The notes below the pieces were generated by a model that was not told the origin of the DNA, did no database searches, and was given only the letters and a program-made list of their open reading frames with translations. Below, piece after piece: positions 46,868 through 55,134 of a stretch of 64,000 nucleotides of DNA. The translations under genes and the position numbers were made by a program. Numbering within the stretch: the stretch's first letter is position 1; the number at the start of each line of letters is the position of its first letter. Source of the DNA: Brachybacterium huguangmaarense (GTDB taxonomy: Bacteria; Actinomycetota; Actinomycetes; Actinomycetales; Dermabacteraceae); assembly GCF_025725725.1 (NCBI RefSeq), contig NZ_CP107020.1, positions 992,001 to 1,056,000 of the forward strand. The letters are read 5' to 3'.

Positions 46868-47950
46868 TCACCCGAACACACTGTGCCAGGCGTTGGACAG
46901 CCCGTCGCCGATCGCCTCGCCGGCGTCGGAGGCGAAGTCGCCGACCGCGTCCGCCGCGTTCCCGACGGCCGAGGTCGTCGCGTCCCACACCTGGCCCGCG
47001 GTCTCGGAGATCGAGTCCCAGTTGTCGTAGACCATCTTGCCGACGTCCGCGAGGGCCGCCCCGGCGGTGATCACGGCCCCCGCGGCGGCGAGCGGACCGC
47101 CCACGATCGCGCCGACGCCCGTCGTGGACATGAGGCCGCCCGCGAGCATGAGGGAGCCGCCGAGGGTCTGGGCTCCGCCGGTGATCGCGTGGAAGGTGTC
47201 GCCCTTCCCGATCGAGTCGATCATCTGGTAGCCGCCGAACGCGATGTCGATGCCCGGGAGCGCCTTGCCGAGCCACGGCGCCGCCTTGGTGAGAAAGGGG
47301 ACCTTCTCGGCGATCTTGCCGACGCCCGAGTCGATCCAGCCGAAGAAGTTCTTGGGGCCGAAGCCGGTGGGCAGGCCGAGCTTGCCGAGCAGGCGCGAGG
47401 CGAGACCGGAGTACTCCTTGCCGGTGCTGAGCACCTTGCTCGTGATCTCCTGCCCGTACCTCCAGGTGCCCGCCGCGAACTCGAAGACGTCCCCGGCGCC
47501 GCCGAGGAAGCGGCCCCAGGTCCGGACGTCGCTGATGAGGTCCCACGCCTTCTTGGACTTCGAGAACAGGCCCTGGAGCTTGTTGTAGGCCTCGATCCCG
47601 CCCGGGATGATGTCCCACACGCCGCCGGGCGTCGATCCGTCGCCGGGCGATCCCTCGCCGGGAGCGCCCTGGCCGCCGCCCTGGGAGGCGGTGTCCTGCT
47701 CCTCGGCCTCGTGGTCGAGGGTGGTCCCGTCGCCGCCGAGCTTCGCGACGACGTCGGCGACGGCGGGGGCGGTCCGCGAGGTCCACGTGCTGCGGAACGT
47801 GTCGGCGTCCGGTCCCACCCAGATGGACTCGTCGAGCACGGCGGGTTCGAGCCGCTCGCGCAGCTGGGCCAGCGACGACGCCCTGTCGCGCAGCAGCGAC
47901 GCGTGGGCCCTGAGCGCCTCGGGGTCGGCACCCCAGAATCCTCCGGCCAC
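46868..47950 (-). CDS. WXG100-like N-terminal domain protein, probable type VII secretion substrate
   Basis: A 360-residue protein. Residues 1-80 look like a WXG100 helical hairpin: FWGADPEALRAHASLLRDRASSLAQLRERL, then ESIWVGPDADTFRSTW with the W-V-G turn. A Gly/Ser/Pro-rich linker (about 95-125) leads to a helical and strongly hydrophobic, glycine-rich region (GGSLMLAGGLMSTTGVGAIVGGPLAAAGAVITAGAAL), like pore-forming or LXG-like effector C-termini. No toxin domain or immunity gene is recognised. Start at GTG 47950 (GAGGGGAGAG upstream) because the longer frame would run across the divergent promoter. No ESX secretion machinery is in the window. Confidence 0.7.
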   Translation of the reverse strand: MAGGFWGADPEALRAHASLLRDRASSLAQLRERLEPAVLDESIWVGPDADTFRSTWTSRTAPAVADVVAKLGGDGTTLDHEAEEQDTASQGGGQGAPGEGSPGDGSTPGGVWDIIPGGIEAYNKLQGLFSKSKKAWDLISDVRTWGRFLGGAGDVFEFAAGTWRYGQEITSKVLSTGKEYSGLASRLLGKLGLPTGFGPKNFFGWIDSGVGKIAEKVPFLTKAAPWLGKALPGIDIAFGGYQMIDSIGKGDTFHAITGGAQTLGGSLMLAGGLMSTTGVGAIVGGPLAAAGAVITAGAALADVGKMVYDNWDSISETAGQVWDATTSAVGNAADAVGDFASDAGEAIGDGLSNAWHSVFG

Positions 47951-48010
47951 GGTCTCTCCCCTCGTCGGTCCTCGGACGCCGCTCAGCCTAGGCCGTGCGC
48001 GGCGCTCGTC

Positions 48011-48034
48011 CCCATGGGGAGAACTCCCCATGGG
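48011..48034. promoter_or_regulatory. 24-bp palindrome between divergent WXG-like and PH-like genes
   Basis: Perfect 11-bp arms CCCATGGGGAG and CTCCCCATGGG with AA between them. It sits about 10 bp upstream of the TACGGT -10 (48044-48049) of the plus-strand gene and 20 bp from a minus-strand TAGGCT -10 (47985-47990), overlapping the expected -35 of both promoters. Looks like a shared operator; the binding protein is unknown. Confidence 0.7.
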
Positions 48035-48056
48035 ATCGGCCGGTACGGTGCGGTCC

Positions 48057-48818
48057 ATGGCCTGGACCCGATCTCAGCAGACCTTCCTCGCGGCGACCTC
48101 GCGCATCACGAAGCGGTACGACACGAGGACGGTCGACCTGCCCGAGAGGCTGCTCGCGCCCGACGAGGTGGTCCACGAGGTGCTCGTGGGGGACACGCGG
48201 TCGGACGCGAACCCGTTCCTGCTGGTCACCGACCGCCGGGTGCTCGTCGCGCGGCTGCGCATGCTGCGCGGATGGCGCGTGGTCGCCCAGGCCGCCGCCC
48301 CCGACATCACGGGCGCCGAGTACACGCCGACGGCCCTCTCGGGCCGGCTCCGGGTGGGGACGCGCGGGGGAGCCGACCTCGAGCTCGTGAGCGACGACCG
48401 CGCCCAGGCCGAGCGCGTCGTCGGCCTCGTGCGTCACCTGGTGGCCGGGGCCGCGCAGCCCGAGCCGGTCCTGATCGGGGACGCCGCCGCGAGCGGCGGA
48501 GGCGTCGAGACCGTGCTCGAGGCGGGCGAGCGGCCGATCGCCTCGACGCTCGGCGCCGGCGCATCCGGGGCCCGGCGGGCGGCGCTGCTCGTGAGCGACC
48601 GGCGGGTGCTGCTCGCCTCGACGGGACTGCTCGGCTGGAGGATCGACCGGGAGATCCCGCGGGACGCCGTGGCAGTCGCCGAGCTGACCGGGCCAGGCCC
48701 GGACGGCACGGCCACGGTCGTCGTGCACGGCGCGGACGGGCACCGGCTCGAGGCCGCGGGGGTGGCGGAGGCGGCGGGGCGCGCCGTCGTGGACGCGCTC
48801 ACACCACCCTGGCCATGA
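48057..48818 (+). CDS. Two-module PH-like (bacterial pleckstrin-homology) protein
   Basis: A 253-residue soluble protein. Two similar modules are seen: PFLLVTDRRVLVARLRMLRGWRVVAQAAAPDITGAE and RAALLVSDRRVLLASTGLLGWRIDREIPRDAVAVAE, each the core strand pattern L-L-V-(T/S)-D-R-R-V-L of YokE/bPH domains. Function unknown; bPH domains mediate membrane or protein contact. TACGGT seven bases before ATG 48057 (leaderless). Divergent from the WXG-like gene with a shared palindrome. 3' end overlaps the next convergent gene by 20 bases. Confidence 0.75.
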   Translation: MAWTRSQQTFLAATSRITKRYDTRTVDLPERLLAPDEVVHEVLVGDTRSDANPFLLVTDRRVLVARLRMLRGWRVVAQAAAPDITGAEYTPTALSGRLRVGTRGGADLELVSDDRAQAERVVGLVRHLVAGAAQPEPVLIGDAAASGGGVETVLEAGERPIASTLGAGASGARRAALLVSDRRVLLASTGLLGWRIDREIPRDAVAVAELTGPGPDGTATVVVHGADGHRLEAAGVAEAAGRAVVDALTPPWP

Positions 48819-49287
48819 GCTGCGTCGTGAAGTCCGGGAACACGCGTGGCCGCACGTGCGCGAAGCCGTGGCGCTCATAGAACGGGCACAGGCGCTCGAC
48901 GCAGTCCAGTCGCAGCGCGGCGGCGCCGCTGCGCCGCGCGATCGACTCCGCGTGGGCGAGCAGCACGGCCGGCAGCCCGATCCCGCCGGCCGTGAGCGCG
49001 ACCATCAGGGTGTGGAGGTAGAGGGCGGGCGTCGGATCTGCGCCCCAGAACTCCTCGTCGGTCTCCATGACCCGGACGGCGGCCTCGATCCCCTCGTTGC
49101 CGCGGACGCACCACCATTGCCGCTCCGCGAGCTGTTCCTCGACCTCGGCGAGCGGCAGGGAGTCGAGGGGCCACTGCACGATGCCCCTGTGCTCGAGCCA
49201 GTTCTCGCGCTCGCGGCGCAGCGCCCAGAGCGCGGGAGCATCAGCCGGTCGGCAGCGCTCGACGCGGCGGTTCGCGGTGGCTGTCAT
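48799..49287 (-). CDS. GNAT N-acetyltransferase
   Basis: A 162-residue GNAT protein: VERCRPADAPALWALRRERENWL opens the fold, LYLHTLMVALTAGGIGLPAVLLAHAESIARRSGAAALRLDC contains the acetyl-CoA-binding turn, and PFYERHGFAHVRPRVF the C-terminal helix-strand. The usual R/Q-x-x-G-x-G/A loop is replaced by AGGIGLPA, still glycine-rich. GGGAGGA before ATG 49287. Convergent with the PH-like gene (20-base overlap). Confidence 0.8.
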   Translation of the reverse strand: MTATANRRVERCRPADAPALWALRRERENWLEHRGIVQWPLDSLPLAEVEEQLAERQWWCVRGNEGIEAAVRVMETDEEFWGADPTPALYLHTLMVALTAGGIGLPAVLLAHAESIARRSGAAALRLDCVERLCPFYERHGFAHVRPRVFPDFTTQLMARVV

Positions 49288-49435
49288 CTGTTCCTCCCTG
49301 ACGCGCTGTCCGACGCGACCCTCGCCGGCAGGCACGAGCGGTTGAGTCTAGTCGGCGGCTGTTCTCGGTGATCGACGCCGAGGCGGCGGGCGATGTCCCC
49401 GACGTGGGAAGGGCTGAGCGCGGGGTGCTGCGGTC

Positions 49436-49527
49436 ATCGAGTTCTGCAGAGCGGTCGCCATCTGACGCGATGGCGACCATGGCGCAGAACTCGATGCGCG
49501 ATGACGACCATGGCGCAGACCTCGATG
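49436..49527. repeat. Composite inverted/direct repeat in a 354-base gene-free stretch
   Basis: 49436-49495 is a 60-base near-palindrome: outer arms ATCGAGTTCTGC / GCAGAACTCGAT, inner arms GGTCGCCATC / GATGGCGACC. Its right 30 bases (49467-49496) are repeated directly at 49498-49527 with two mismatches. Nothing else is evident in 49288-49641 except the leaderless promoter box at 49630. Resembles a REP-like intergenic element; I noticed no other copy in the window. Confidence 0.85.
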
Positions 49528-49641
49528 GCCGCGGGACGCGTTCTCGGCAGGGGACCGTGGGCGCCGCGCCGGGAGAGGCGGGCTCGGACTGCATCGCGAG
49601 ATGATCCGTCCCGAATGTCGGGACAGTCGTAGTGTGCTGGC

Positions 49642-50457
49642 ATGTCCGACGCCACCGTTCACCCGCACGCCTACACCCACGGATACGCACCCGCCGTGCT
49701 CGGCGGGCACCGCCGTCGCAGCGCCGCGAACTCGGCGTCCTACCTCCTCGCGCACCTGCGCCCCGGTCAGCGCCTGCTCGACGTGGGCTCGGGGGCCGGC
49801 ACCATCACGGCCGACCTCGCCCGCGCCGTCGCCCCGGGCTCCGTGACCGCCGTCGAGGTGTCCGAAGAGGCGGCAGCCCTCACCCGGGCCGAGCTCGAGC
49901 GCCAGGGGATCGCGGCCGAGGTGATCGTGGCCGACGCCCACGCCCTGCCCTTCCCGGACCACGCCTTCAACGTGGTCCACGCCCACCAGGTGCTCCAGCA
50001 CGTCGCCGATCCCGTCGCGATGCTCGTCGAGCTGCGACGCGTGACCGTGCCCGGCGGCATCGTCGCCGTCCGCGACGCCGACTACCCGGGCTTCCGCTGG
50101 TACCCCGACGAGCCCCGGATGGACCGCTGGCTCGAGCTCTACCTCCAGGCCGCCGAGGCCAACGGCGGCCACCCCGACGCGGGCCGCCGGCTCCTGGCCT
50201 GGGCGCACGCGGCCGGCCTCGAGGACGTCGAGCCCGGCGCGAGCACGTGGTGCTACGCGACTCCCGAGGACCGCGCCTGGTGGGCCGACTCATGGGCCGG
50301 CCGGATCAGCGCGACCGCGCTCGCCGCCCAGCTCGTGCGCGAGGGCCGCGCCGAGCAGGCCGAGCTCGACGCGATCGCCGGGGCCTGGCGCGCCTGGGCG
50401 ACGGACCCCGACGGCTGGTTCCTCGTGCCCCACGGCGAGATCATCGCGCGGGCCTGA
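49642..50457 (+). CDS. Class I SAM-dependent methyltransferase (UbiE-like)
   Basis: A 271-residue methyltransferase with HAYTHGYAPAVLGGHRRRSAANSA at the N-terminus, motif I LLDVGSGAGTITADLA, then VTAVEVSEEAA, ADAHALPFPDHAFNVVHAHQVLQHV and RVTVPGGIVAVRDADYPGFRWYPDEP. This pattern fits the family of actinobacterial UbiE/COQ5-like small-molecule methylases. TAGTGT six bases before ATG 49642 (leaderless). Monocistronic. Confidence 0.9.
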   Translation: MSDATVHPHAYTHGYAPAVLGGHRRRSAANSASYLLAHLRPGQRLLDVGSGAGTITADLARAVAPGSVTAVEVSEEAAALTRAELERQGIAAEVIVADAHALPFPDHAFNVVHAHQVLQHVADPVAMLVELRRVTVPGGIVAVRDADYPGFRWYPDEPRMDRWLELYLQAAEANGGHPDAGRRLLAWAHAAGLEDVEPGASTWCYATPEDRAWWADSWAGRISATALAAQLVREGRAEQAELDAIAGAWRAWATDPDGWFLVPHGEIIARA

Positions 50458-50493
50458 CCCCCTTCGCCTCGTCGGGGGTGCTCCCCGCGGGCG

Positions 50494-51099
50494 TCAGGAG
50501 GTCTTGGTGCCCACGAGGTGACCGCTCGCGACCACGTGCCCCTCCACGAGCGGCAGCAGCGCCGAGAGCGCGCTGCCCTCGGGCGGCGTCACGGGGGTGT
50601 CGAGCGCGTAGAGGTGGAACGCATAGTGATGGGTGCCGTGGCCCGGCAGCGGGCGGGGCGGCGCGAACCCCGTGCGGCCGCGGTAGTCCTTGCAGAACGC
50701 GAAGCGCGAGGACCCCGCGACGAGGGCGCCCTCGACGATCTCGCCGCTGTCGCCGTCGGGCTCGAACATCGCGACGCTGTGCAGGCCGGTGTGGGAGGTC
50801 GACGGGAAGTCGAGATCCTCGACGATCAGCAGCAGGCGGCGCGCAGAGTCGGGCACGCCGGTCCAGGCGAGCTCGGGGGACACTCCTCGGCCCATGCCGA
50901 CGCCGCAGTGGCGATCGGGGATCTCCTGGCCGTCGGCGAACGACGTGGAGGTCACGGTCAGGCCGGCCGGCCCCTCGAGCTGGCGGAAGTTGGCGACGGA
51001 GCCCGCGGCCCCGACGCGACGATCGTTCAGGGCGCGTCCCAGGGGACTCACGGCGGACTCGACCGCGCGGCGGACATCGGAGCTGCTGGGAAGCTTCAT
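50494..51099 (-). CDS. YbhB/YbcL (Raf-kinase-inhibitor-like, PEBP) protein
   Basis: A 201-residue phosphatidylethanolamine-binding-like protein. Conserved blocks: GVSPELAWTGVPDSARRLLLIVEDLD (ligand pocket), HSVAMF, and GFAPPRPLPGHGTHHYAFHLYALD, the PEBP signature. Cytoplasmic; ligand unknown. Its ATG overlaps the HAD-phosphatase gene's stop (ATGA), and it is the last gene of a three-gene run starting at 52764. Confidence 0.9.
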   Translation of the reverse strand: MKLPSSSDVRRAVESAVSPLGRALNDRRVGAAGSVANFRQLEGPAGLTVTSTSFADGQEIPDRHCGVGMGRGVSPELAWTGVPDSARRLLLIVEDLDFPSTSHTGLHSVAMFEPDGDSGEIVEGALVAGSSRFAFCKDYRGRTGFAPPRPLPGHGTHHYAFHLYALDTPVTPPEGSALSALLPLVEGHVVASGHLVGTKTS

Positions 51100-51971
51100 G
51101 CCCGCGAGTCTTCCAGACGTGCATCGTCGAGGAGGCCCAGGCGCTCGAACGCCTCGACCAGGCCGTGCTGCTCGGGGCGGGGCACGACGAGGTCCGCGTG
51201 CTCGAGCACCGCCGCGGGGGAGCCCTCGATCCCGATCGACGTGCCGGTGATCGCGAGCATGCCGACGTCGTTCATCCCGTCGCCCGCCCCGACCGTGTCC
51301 TCGATGCCGAGGCCCAGGCGGCGGGCCACGAGCGCGACCCCGTCGGCCTTGTCGACATCGGCGAGCTGCAGCTCGCCCGAGCGCGTCGCGTCGCCCGAGA
51401 CCGAGTTGGGCAGCGGCCGCACCCCGGCGCCGATGCGCGCCGCGAGCTCCTCGACGCCGACGGGCGAGTCCCACACCGAGACCTTCGCGAACGAGCAGGC
51501 GCGCAGGTCGTCGGGCACGGTGAGAGCCGCATAGATGTCGTGGGGGCCGCTCGCGTCCCGCCGTTCGTCCGTCGCGCGGAGCAGCCGTTCGATCTGCTCG
51601 CGCAGCCGCTCGATGCCGCTCGCGGGCGTGTACATCGCGTCGGGCGCCTCGAGGCAGTAGGCGACGCCGTTCGCCTCGAGCACGTCGACGGTGCGACGCG
51701 CGAGCTCCGGCGGGTAGCGGTGGTCGCACAGCACCTGGCCGTCGATGTCCACCCGGGCCCCGGCCGACGAGACGATGCCGTCGAAGGCCTCGGTCACGGC
51801 GGGAGCGAGGATCGACAGCGGACGCCCCGTGCACAGGAGCACGTCGTGGCCGTTCGCGCGGGCGCGACGCACGGCCTCCGCATGGGCGTCGGGCACGACG
51901 CCGTGCATGGCGTAGGTCCCGTCGAAGTCGAGGAAGACGACGCGACGGCGGGCGGGGTTCGGGGCAGTCAT
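51096..51971 (-). CDS. HAD-superfamily hydrolase, Cof type
   Basis: A 291-residue phosphatase: motif I VVFLDFDGTYAMHG (nucleophile Asp), motif II LLCTGRPLS, motif III lysine in [16 protein letters not shown] and motif IV VGAGDGMNDVGMLAITG. A C2B cap sits between motifs II and III. Cof-type enzymes dephosphorylate sugar phosphates and cofactor precursors. Starts 4 bases after the kinase gene's stop (TGA then GGGC then ATG), and is followed by the PEBP gene. Confidence 0.92.
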   Translation of the reverse strand: MTAPNPARRRVVFLDFDGTYAMHGVVPDAHAEAVRRARANGHDVLLCTGRPLSILAPAVTEAFDGIVSSAGARVDIDGQVLCDHRYPPELARRTVDVLEANGVAYCLEAPDAMYTPASGIERLREQIERLLRATDERRDASGPHDIYAALTVPDDLRACSFAKVSVWDSPVGVEELAARIGAGVRPLPNSVSGDATRSGELQLADVDKADGVALVARRLGLGIEDTVGAGDGMNDVGMLAITGTSIGIEGSPAAVLEHADLVVPRPEQHGLVEAFERLGLLDDARLEDSRA

Positions 51972-51975
51972 GCCC

Positions 51976-52764
51976 TCAGGATCGCAGGTCGTCGGCCCGG
52001 GCCACCACCGCACGCGCCGTCGAGACGGCCTGGTCGGTGTACATGCCGCCGAACAGGTGGACGTGGGCGAGCAGGGCGAAGAAGAGATGGGCCGGCAGAT
52101 CCCGGCGCCACGACGCCGGCATCGGGTGCTGCTCCTCGTAGCCGGCGGCGATCTCGTCGAGGTGGGGCGCGCCGAACAGCGACAGCAGCGCGAGATCCTC
52201 GAGCCGGTGCCCGCCGTGGGCGGCGGGGTCGATGAGGGTCCCGCCGGACTCGGTCCACATCAGGTTCCCGGACCACAGGTCGCCGTGCACGCGGGAGGGC
52301 TGCTCCGTCCCCTGGCCGGCCACGCCGTCGAAGGCTCCCGACGCGATCGCGTCGACGGCCTCGTCGACGGCGGCGCGGCCCGCGGGCCCGAGGGTCGGCG
52401 CCGCGCGCCGGGCGATCGGCCGCAGACGGTCCTCGGCCCAGAACTCGGCGAACGTCGCGCGCGAGGCGGTCGGCACCTCGAAGGGCGCCTCGAGAGGACC
52501 GAACCAGGCGGTCGGGGACGGCGCCCAGCCGAAACCCGGGGCGCCCGCGTCGTGCAGGCGGGCGAGGCGCGCGCCGACAGTCCGTGCCGCGAGCGCCGTG
52601 GGGGAGACGCCCGTCAGGTGCTCGAGCCGCACGAAGTCGTCGCCCACCTCGAGCACCTCGACCACGGGCACGGCCCGCGGTGCGGCGAGCCAGCGGAGAC
52701 CGTCCGCCTCCGCGGCGAAGAAGCCCCGCGGGGCGTCGGCACGCTGCTTGAGGTGATCGCGCAT
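51976..52764 (-). CDS. Fructosamine kinase-family protein
   Basis: A 262-residue APH-fold kinase of the FN3K branch, which phosphorylates glycated amines or ribulosamines so that they fall apart. Diagnostic are PRGFFAAEADGLRWLA, RVHGDLWSGNLMW (catalytic loop) and LIDPAAHGGHRLEDLALLSLFG, the typical FN3K DPA-x-x-G-x-R-x-x-D segment; AGYEEQHPMPASW follows. TACGGT six bases before ATG 52764 (leaderless). First gene of a run with a phosphatase that could complete deglycation chemistry. Confidence 0.9.
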   Translation of the reverse strand: MRDHLKQRADAPRGFFAAEADGLRWLAAPRAVPVVEVLEVGDDFVRLEHLTGVSPTALAARTVGARLARLHDAGAPGFGWAPSPTAWFGPLEAPFEVPTASRATFAEFWAEDRLRPIARRAAPTLGPAGRAAVDEAVDAIASGAFDGVAGQGTEQPSRVHGDLWSGNLMWTESGGTLIDPAAHGGHRLEDLALLSLFGAPHLDEIAAGYEEQHPMPASWRRDLPAHLFFALLAHVHLFGGMYTDQAVSTARAVVARADDLRS

Positions 52765-52795
52765 GCCCCCACCGTAGGGCTCGTGACGCCCCCGC

Positions 52796-53569
52796 TCACA
52801 CGGCGGGCGTCGCGAACCCTCCGTTGGAGTAGAGCAGCTGGCCGCGGATCCAGGAGCCGCGCTCGGAGACGAGGAAGCGCACGAGGTCCGCGACGGTGCT
52901 CGGCCCGCCGAGCTCACCGCCCGGGGTCTGCGCGGCGCCCGAGGCGCGGACGTCGTCGTCCATCCACCCGGTGTCGATGGGACCGGGGTTGATGACGTTG
53001 GTGCGGATGCCGCGGTCGGCGAGCTCGCGGGTCCCGGCGAGGATGAGGCGGTCGAGCGCCCCCTTGGTCGCGCCGTAGGGCAGGTTGTGCACGGTGTGGT
53101 CGCTCGTGAGGGCGATGACCTCCCCGCCCGGAGAATCGGCCCCGACGGGCACCTGCTCGGCGAAGGACTTCTCGAGCAGCCAGCTCGCCCGCACGTTGAC
53201 CGCGTAGTGGCGGTCGAAGCTCTCGACGGTCGTGTCGAGGATCGAGGAGTCCACACTCTCGCAGTGGCACAGCACGAGCGCCCCGAGCGGGCCGAGGGCC
53301 TCCCGCGCCGCGTCGACGAGCCGCGGCGGGACCTCGGGGTCGGCGAGGTCGCCCGGGAGCAGGACGACGCGGCGTCCGAGAGCACGCAGCTCCTCGGCGA
53401 GAGTCTCGACGTCCGAGGGCTCGGCGTTGACGCGACGGTCGTAGTCGTCGGAGAAGGACAGGGCGAGGTCGAAGCCGTCCTCGGCGAGGCCGCGGGCGAT
53501 CGCGGCGCCGATGCCGCGCCGACGCCCGACGCCCGTGACGAGAGCGGCAAGGGGAAGAGTTCTGTGCAT
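52796..53569 (-). CDS. Short-chain dehydrogenase/reductase
   Basis: A 257-residue SDR: nucleotide-binding VTGVGRRRGIGAAIARGLA, LCHCESVDSS at the NNAG position (the usual motif is altered), PYGATKGALDRL with Tyr and Lys, and NVINPGPIDTGWM. Reaction unknown. TAGCGT seven bases before ATG 53569 (leaderless). Confidence 0.9.
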   Translation of the reverse strand: MHRTLPLAALVTGVGRRRGIGAAIARGLAEDGFDLALSFSDDYDRRVNAEPSDVETLAEELRALGRRVVLLPGDLADPEVPPRLVDAAREALGPLGALVLCHCESVDSSILDTTVESFDRHYAVNVRASWLLEKSFAEQVPVGADSPGGEVIALTSDHTVHNLPYGATKGALDRLILAGTRELADRGIRTNVINPGPIDTGWMDDDVRASGAAQTPGGELGGPSTVADLVRFLVSERGSWIRGQLLYSNGGFATPAV

Positions 53570-53634
53570 GCGCTCGACGCTACGGGCCGCCCCTCGGCGC
53601 GGGCAACGCAATTCCGGTGCGCCGCCCGCGGGCG

Positions 53635-54486
53635 TCACGCCGGGAAGCGGGCGCGGAGCCAGGCGAGCGCGTTCGGGGCCTCATCCAGGACGGTGATGTG
53701 CCCGGCGCCCGGCACGATGCGCGCCTCCGCGCTCGGGCAGTGGGCGGCGAGCCATCGACCGTGGGCCGCGGCGACCATCCTGTCGTCGTGACCGTGCAGG
53801 AGAAGGACCGGGACGCGCGTCTCCTCGGGCCTGAACCCCCACGGCCGGGTGGCGGCGAGCAGGTCCTCGATCATGCCTTCGGTGCCCTGCGCGACGGCCG
53901 CTCCGGCGACGCCGGCCAGCCAGGACCAGGTGTCGTCGAGCGCCGCGATGTCCGCGTCGGTGAAGAAGGCGTCCATCTCCTCGGGCTCGCTCCGGGCCCA
54001 GTGCGCCTCGAGGGCGGCTCGGCCCTGCGCCGCTGCGCGATTCTCCGCCGTGATGCCGGGTGACGAGCCGGCGGACCAGTCCAGCCCGTCGGCGTCCATG
54101 GGCGCGGGGGCGGACGCGCTCACGGCCGCCGTGACGCGCTCGGGCAGCAGCGTCGCGCAGGCCAGGGCGTGGGGACCGCCGCCCGAATGCCCGAACACGG
54201 CGAAGCGGTCGATGCCGAGCGCGTCGGCGATCGCCGCCACGTCGCCGGCCGCGGAGGCGACGGCCCGTCCCTCGTGCGGGCTCGAACCGCCGTACCCGGG
54301 CCGGTCGTAGGAGATCCAGCGGAGACCGCTCGCGCGGGCCGCCGCCACGAGCGGCTCGGGCGGCGAGCCGATGTTGGGCGTGCCGTGCAGCCAGACCACC
54401 GCCTCCGCCGGCCCCGGCGGCGCGTCCGTCGCGTAGGCGTGCAGCGTGCGCCCGTCGGGGTGGACGATGTCCGTCTCGGTGATCAT
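53635..54486 (-). CDS. Alpha/beta hydrolase
   Basis: A 283-residue hydrolase: WLHGTPNIGSPPEPL (oxyanion region), YDRPGYGGSSP, nucleophile FGHSGGGPHAL, acid in LLLHGHDDRMV and histidine in PGAGHITVLDE. ATG at 54486 overlaps the stop of the shortened methyltransferase gene and has AGAGGA upstream. Substrate unknown. Confidence 0.9.
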   Translation of the reverse strand: MITETDIVHPDGRTLHAYATDAPPGPAEAVVWLHGTPNIGSPPEPLVAAARASGLRWISYDRPGYGGSSPHEGRAVASAAGDVAAIADALGIDRFAVFGHSGGGPHALACATLLPERVTAAVSASAPAPMDADGLDWSAGSSPGITAENRAAAQGRAALEAHWARSEPEEMDAFFTDADIAALDDTWSWLAGVAGAAVAQGTEGMIEDLLAATRPWGFRPEETRVPVLLLHGHDDRMVAAAHGRWLAAHCPSAEARIVPGAGHITVLDEAPNALAWLRARFPA

Positions 54487-54944
54487 GCGAGATCCTCTCC
54501 CGCGGGGCGCGGCGGCATCACGAGGCAGCCCCCGGGAGCCAGGTGCCGTGCGGCGTTGCGGAAGCACGCGACCTGGTCCTCCTGGGTGAGCAGGTTGGCG
54601 ATCGTGTTGAACACGAGGTAGGCCAGGGTGAAGCCGCTGCCGGCGCGCGCCGTGGTCATGTCGCCCTCGACGACGGGAATCGTGCGCTCATCGGCCTTCT
54701 CGCGCAGCCGCGCGATCATCGCCCGGGAGAGCTCGATGCCCGTGACGTCGACGCCGCGCTCGCGCAGCGGGAGGGCGACCCGGCCGGTGCCGATCGCGAG
54801 CTCGAGGGCGCGCCCGCCCTCGGCGAGCGCGGCGAGCGTCGCGACCGTCGGGTCCAGGACCTCGGGCGAGAACGCGCCCTCGCCGGGGGTGTCGTAGGCC
54901 TGCGCGGTCGCCTCGTCCCACAGGCGCTGCTGATCGATGTCCAT
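54483..54944 (-). pseudogene. Truncated class I methyltransferase
   Basis: A 153-residue ORF with a full SAM-binding start (ALELAIGTGRVALPLRERGVDVTGIELSRAMI, VVEGDMTTARAGSGFTLAYLVFNTIANLL) but ending at HLAPGGCLVMPPRPAGEDLA. Relatives of this group run another 90-100 residues with the last beta strands. The end coincides with the ATGA of the hydrolase. It may be a shortened functional gene or a remnant; the crowding with fragments upstream favours the latter. No clear RBS; it begins 4 bases after the fragment ORF ending at 54949. Confidence 0.6.
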
Positions 54945-54948
54945 GGCG

Positions 54949-55119
54949 TCATCCGCGCGCGATCGACGGCCCGCGCCCACGTCTTTTCACGCGACGATGG
55001 TCCCTGGACGAGGCCGTGTCCCCGACGCGCACGACAGCGCCGCTCGCATTGCCCCCGCTCAGCGGGACCTCCTGCTCGCGAGGGGTCGGGGCGTGGGCGT
55101 CGGGGCGCGAGGAGGGCAT
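54949..55119 (-). pseudogene. N-terminal fragment of an APH-family gene
   Basis: A 56-codon ORF starting MPSSRPDAHAPTPREQEVPL and then SGGNASGAVVRVGDT, which I recognise as the start of aminoglycoside-phosphotransferase-family proteins with the L-x-G-G-N-x-x-x-V-V-R-V-G-D-T pattern. Immediately after G-D-T the family sequence is lost and a basic junk tail ends at TGA. TAGCGT seven bases before ATG 55119 shows the original leaderless promoter survived. Confidence 0.65.
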
Positions 55120-55134
55120 GCGCCCGACGCTACG

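Noticed and set aside
47951..48058. Longer N-terminus for the WXG-like protein from the ATG at 48058
   Set aside because: It would cover the palindrome and both promoters; GTG 47950 has a good ribosome-binding site and a normal WXG N-terminus.
49436..49527. CRISPR array or attachment site
   Set aside because: Only one inverted and two direct units, no regular spacers, no cas or integrase gene nearby.
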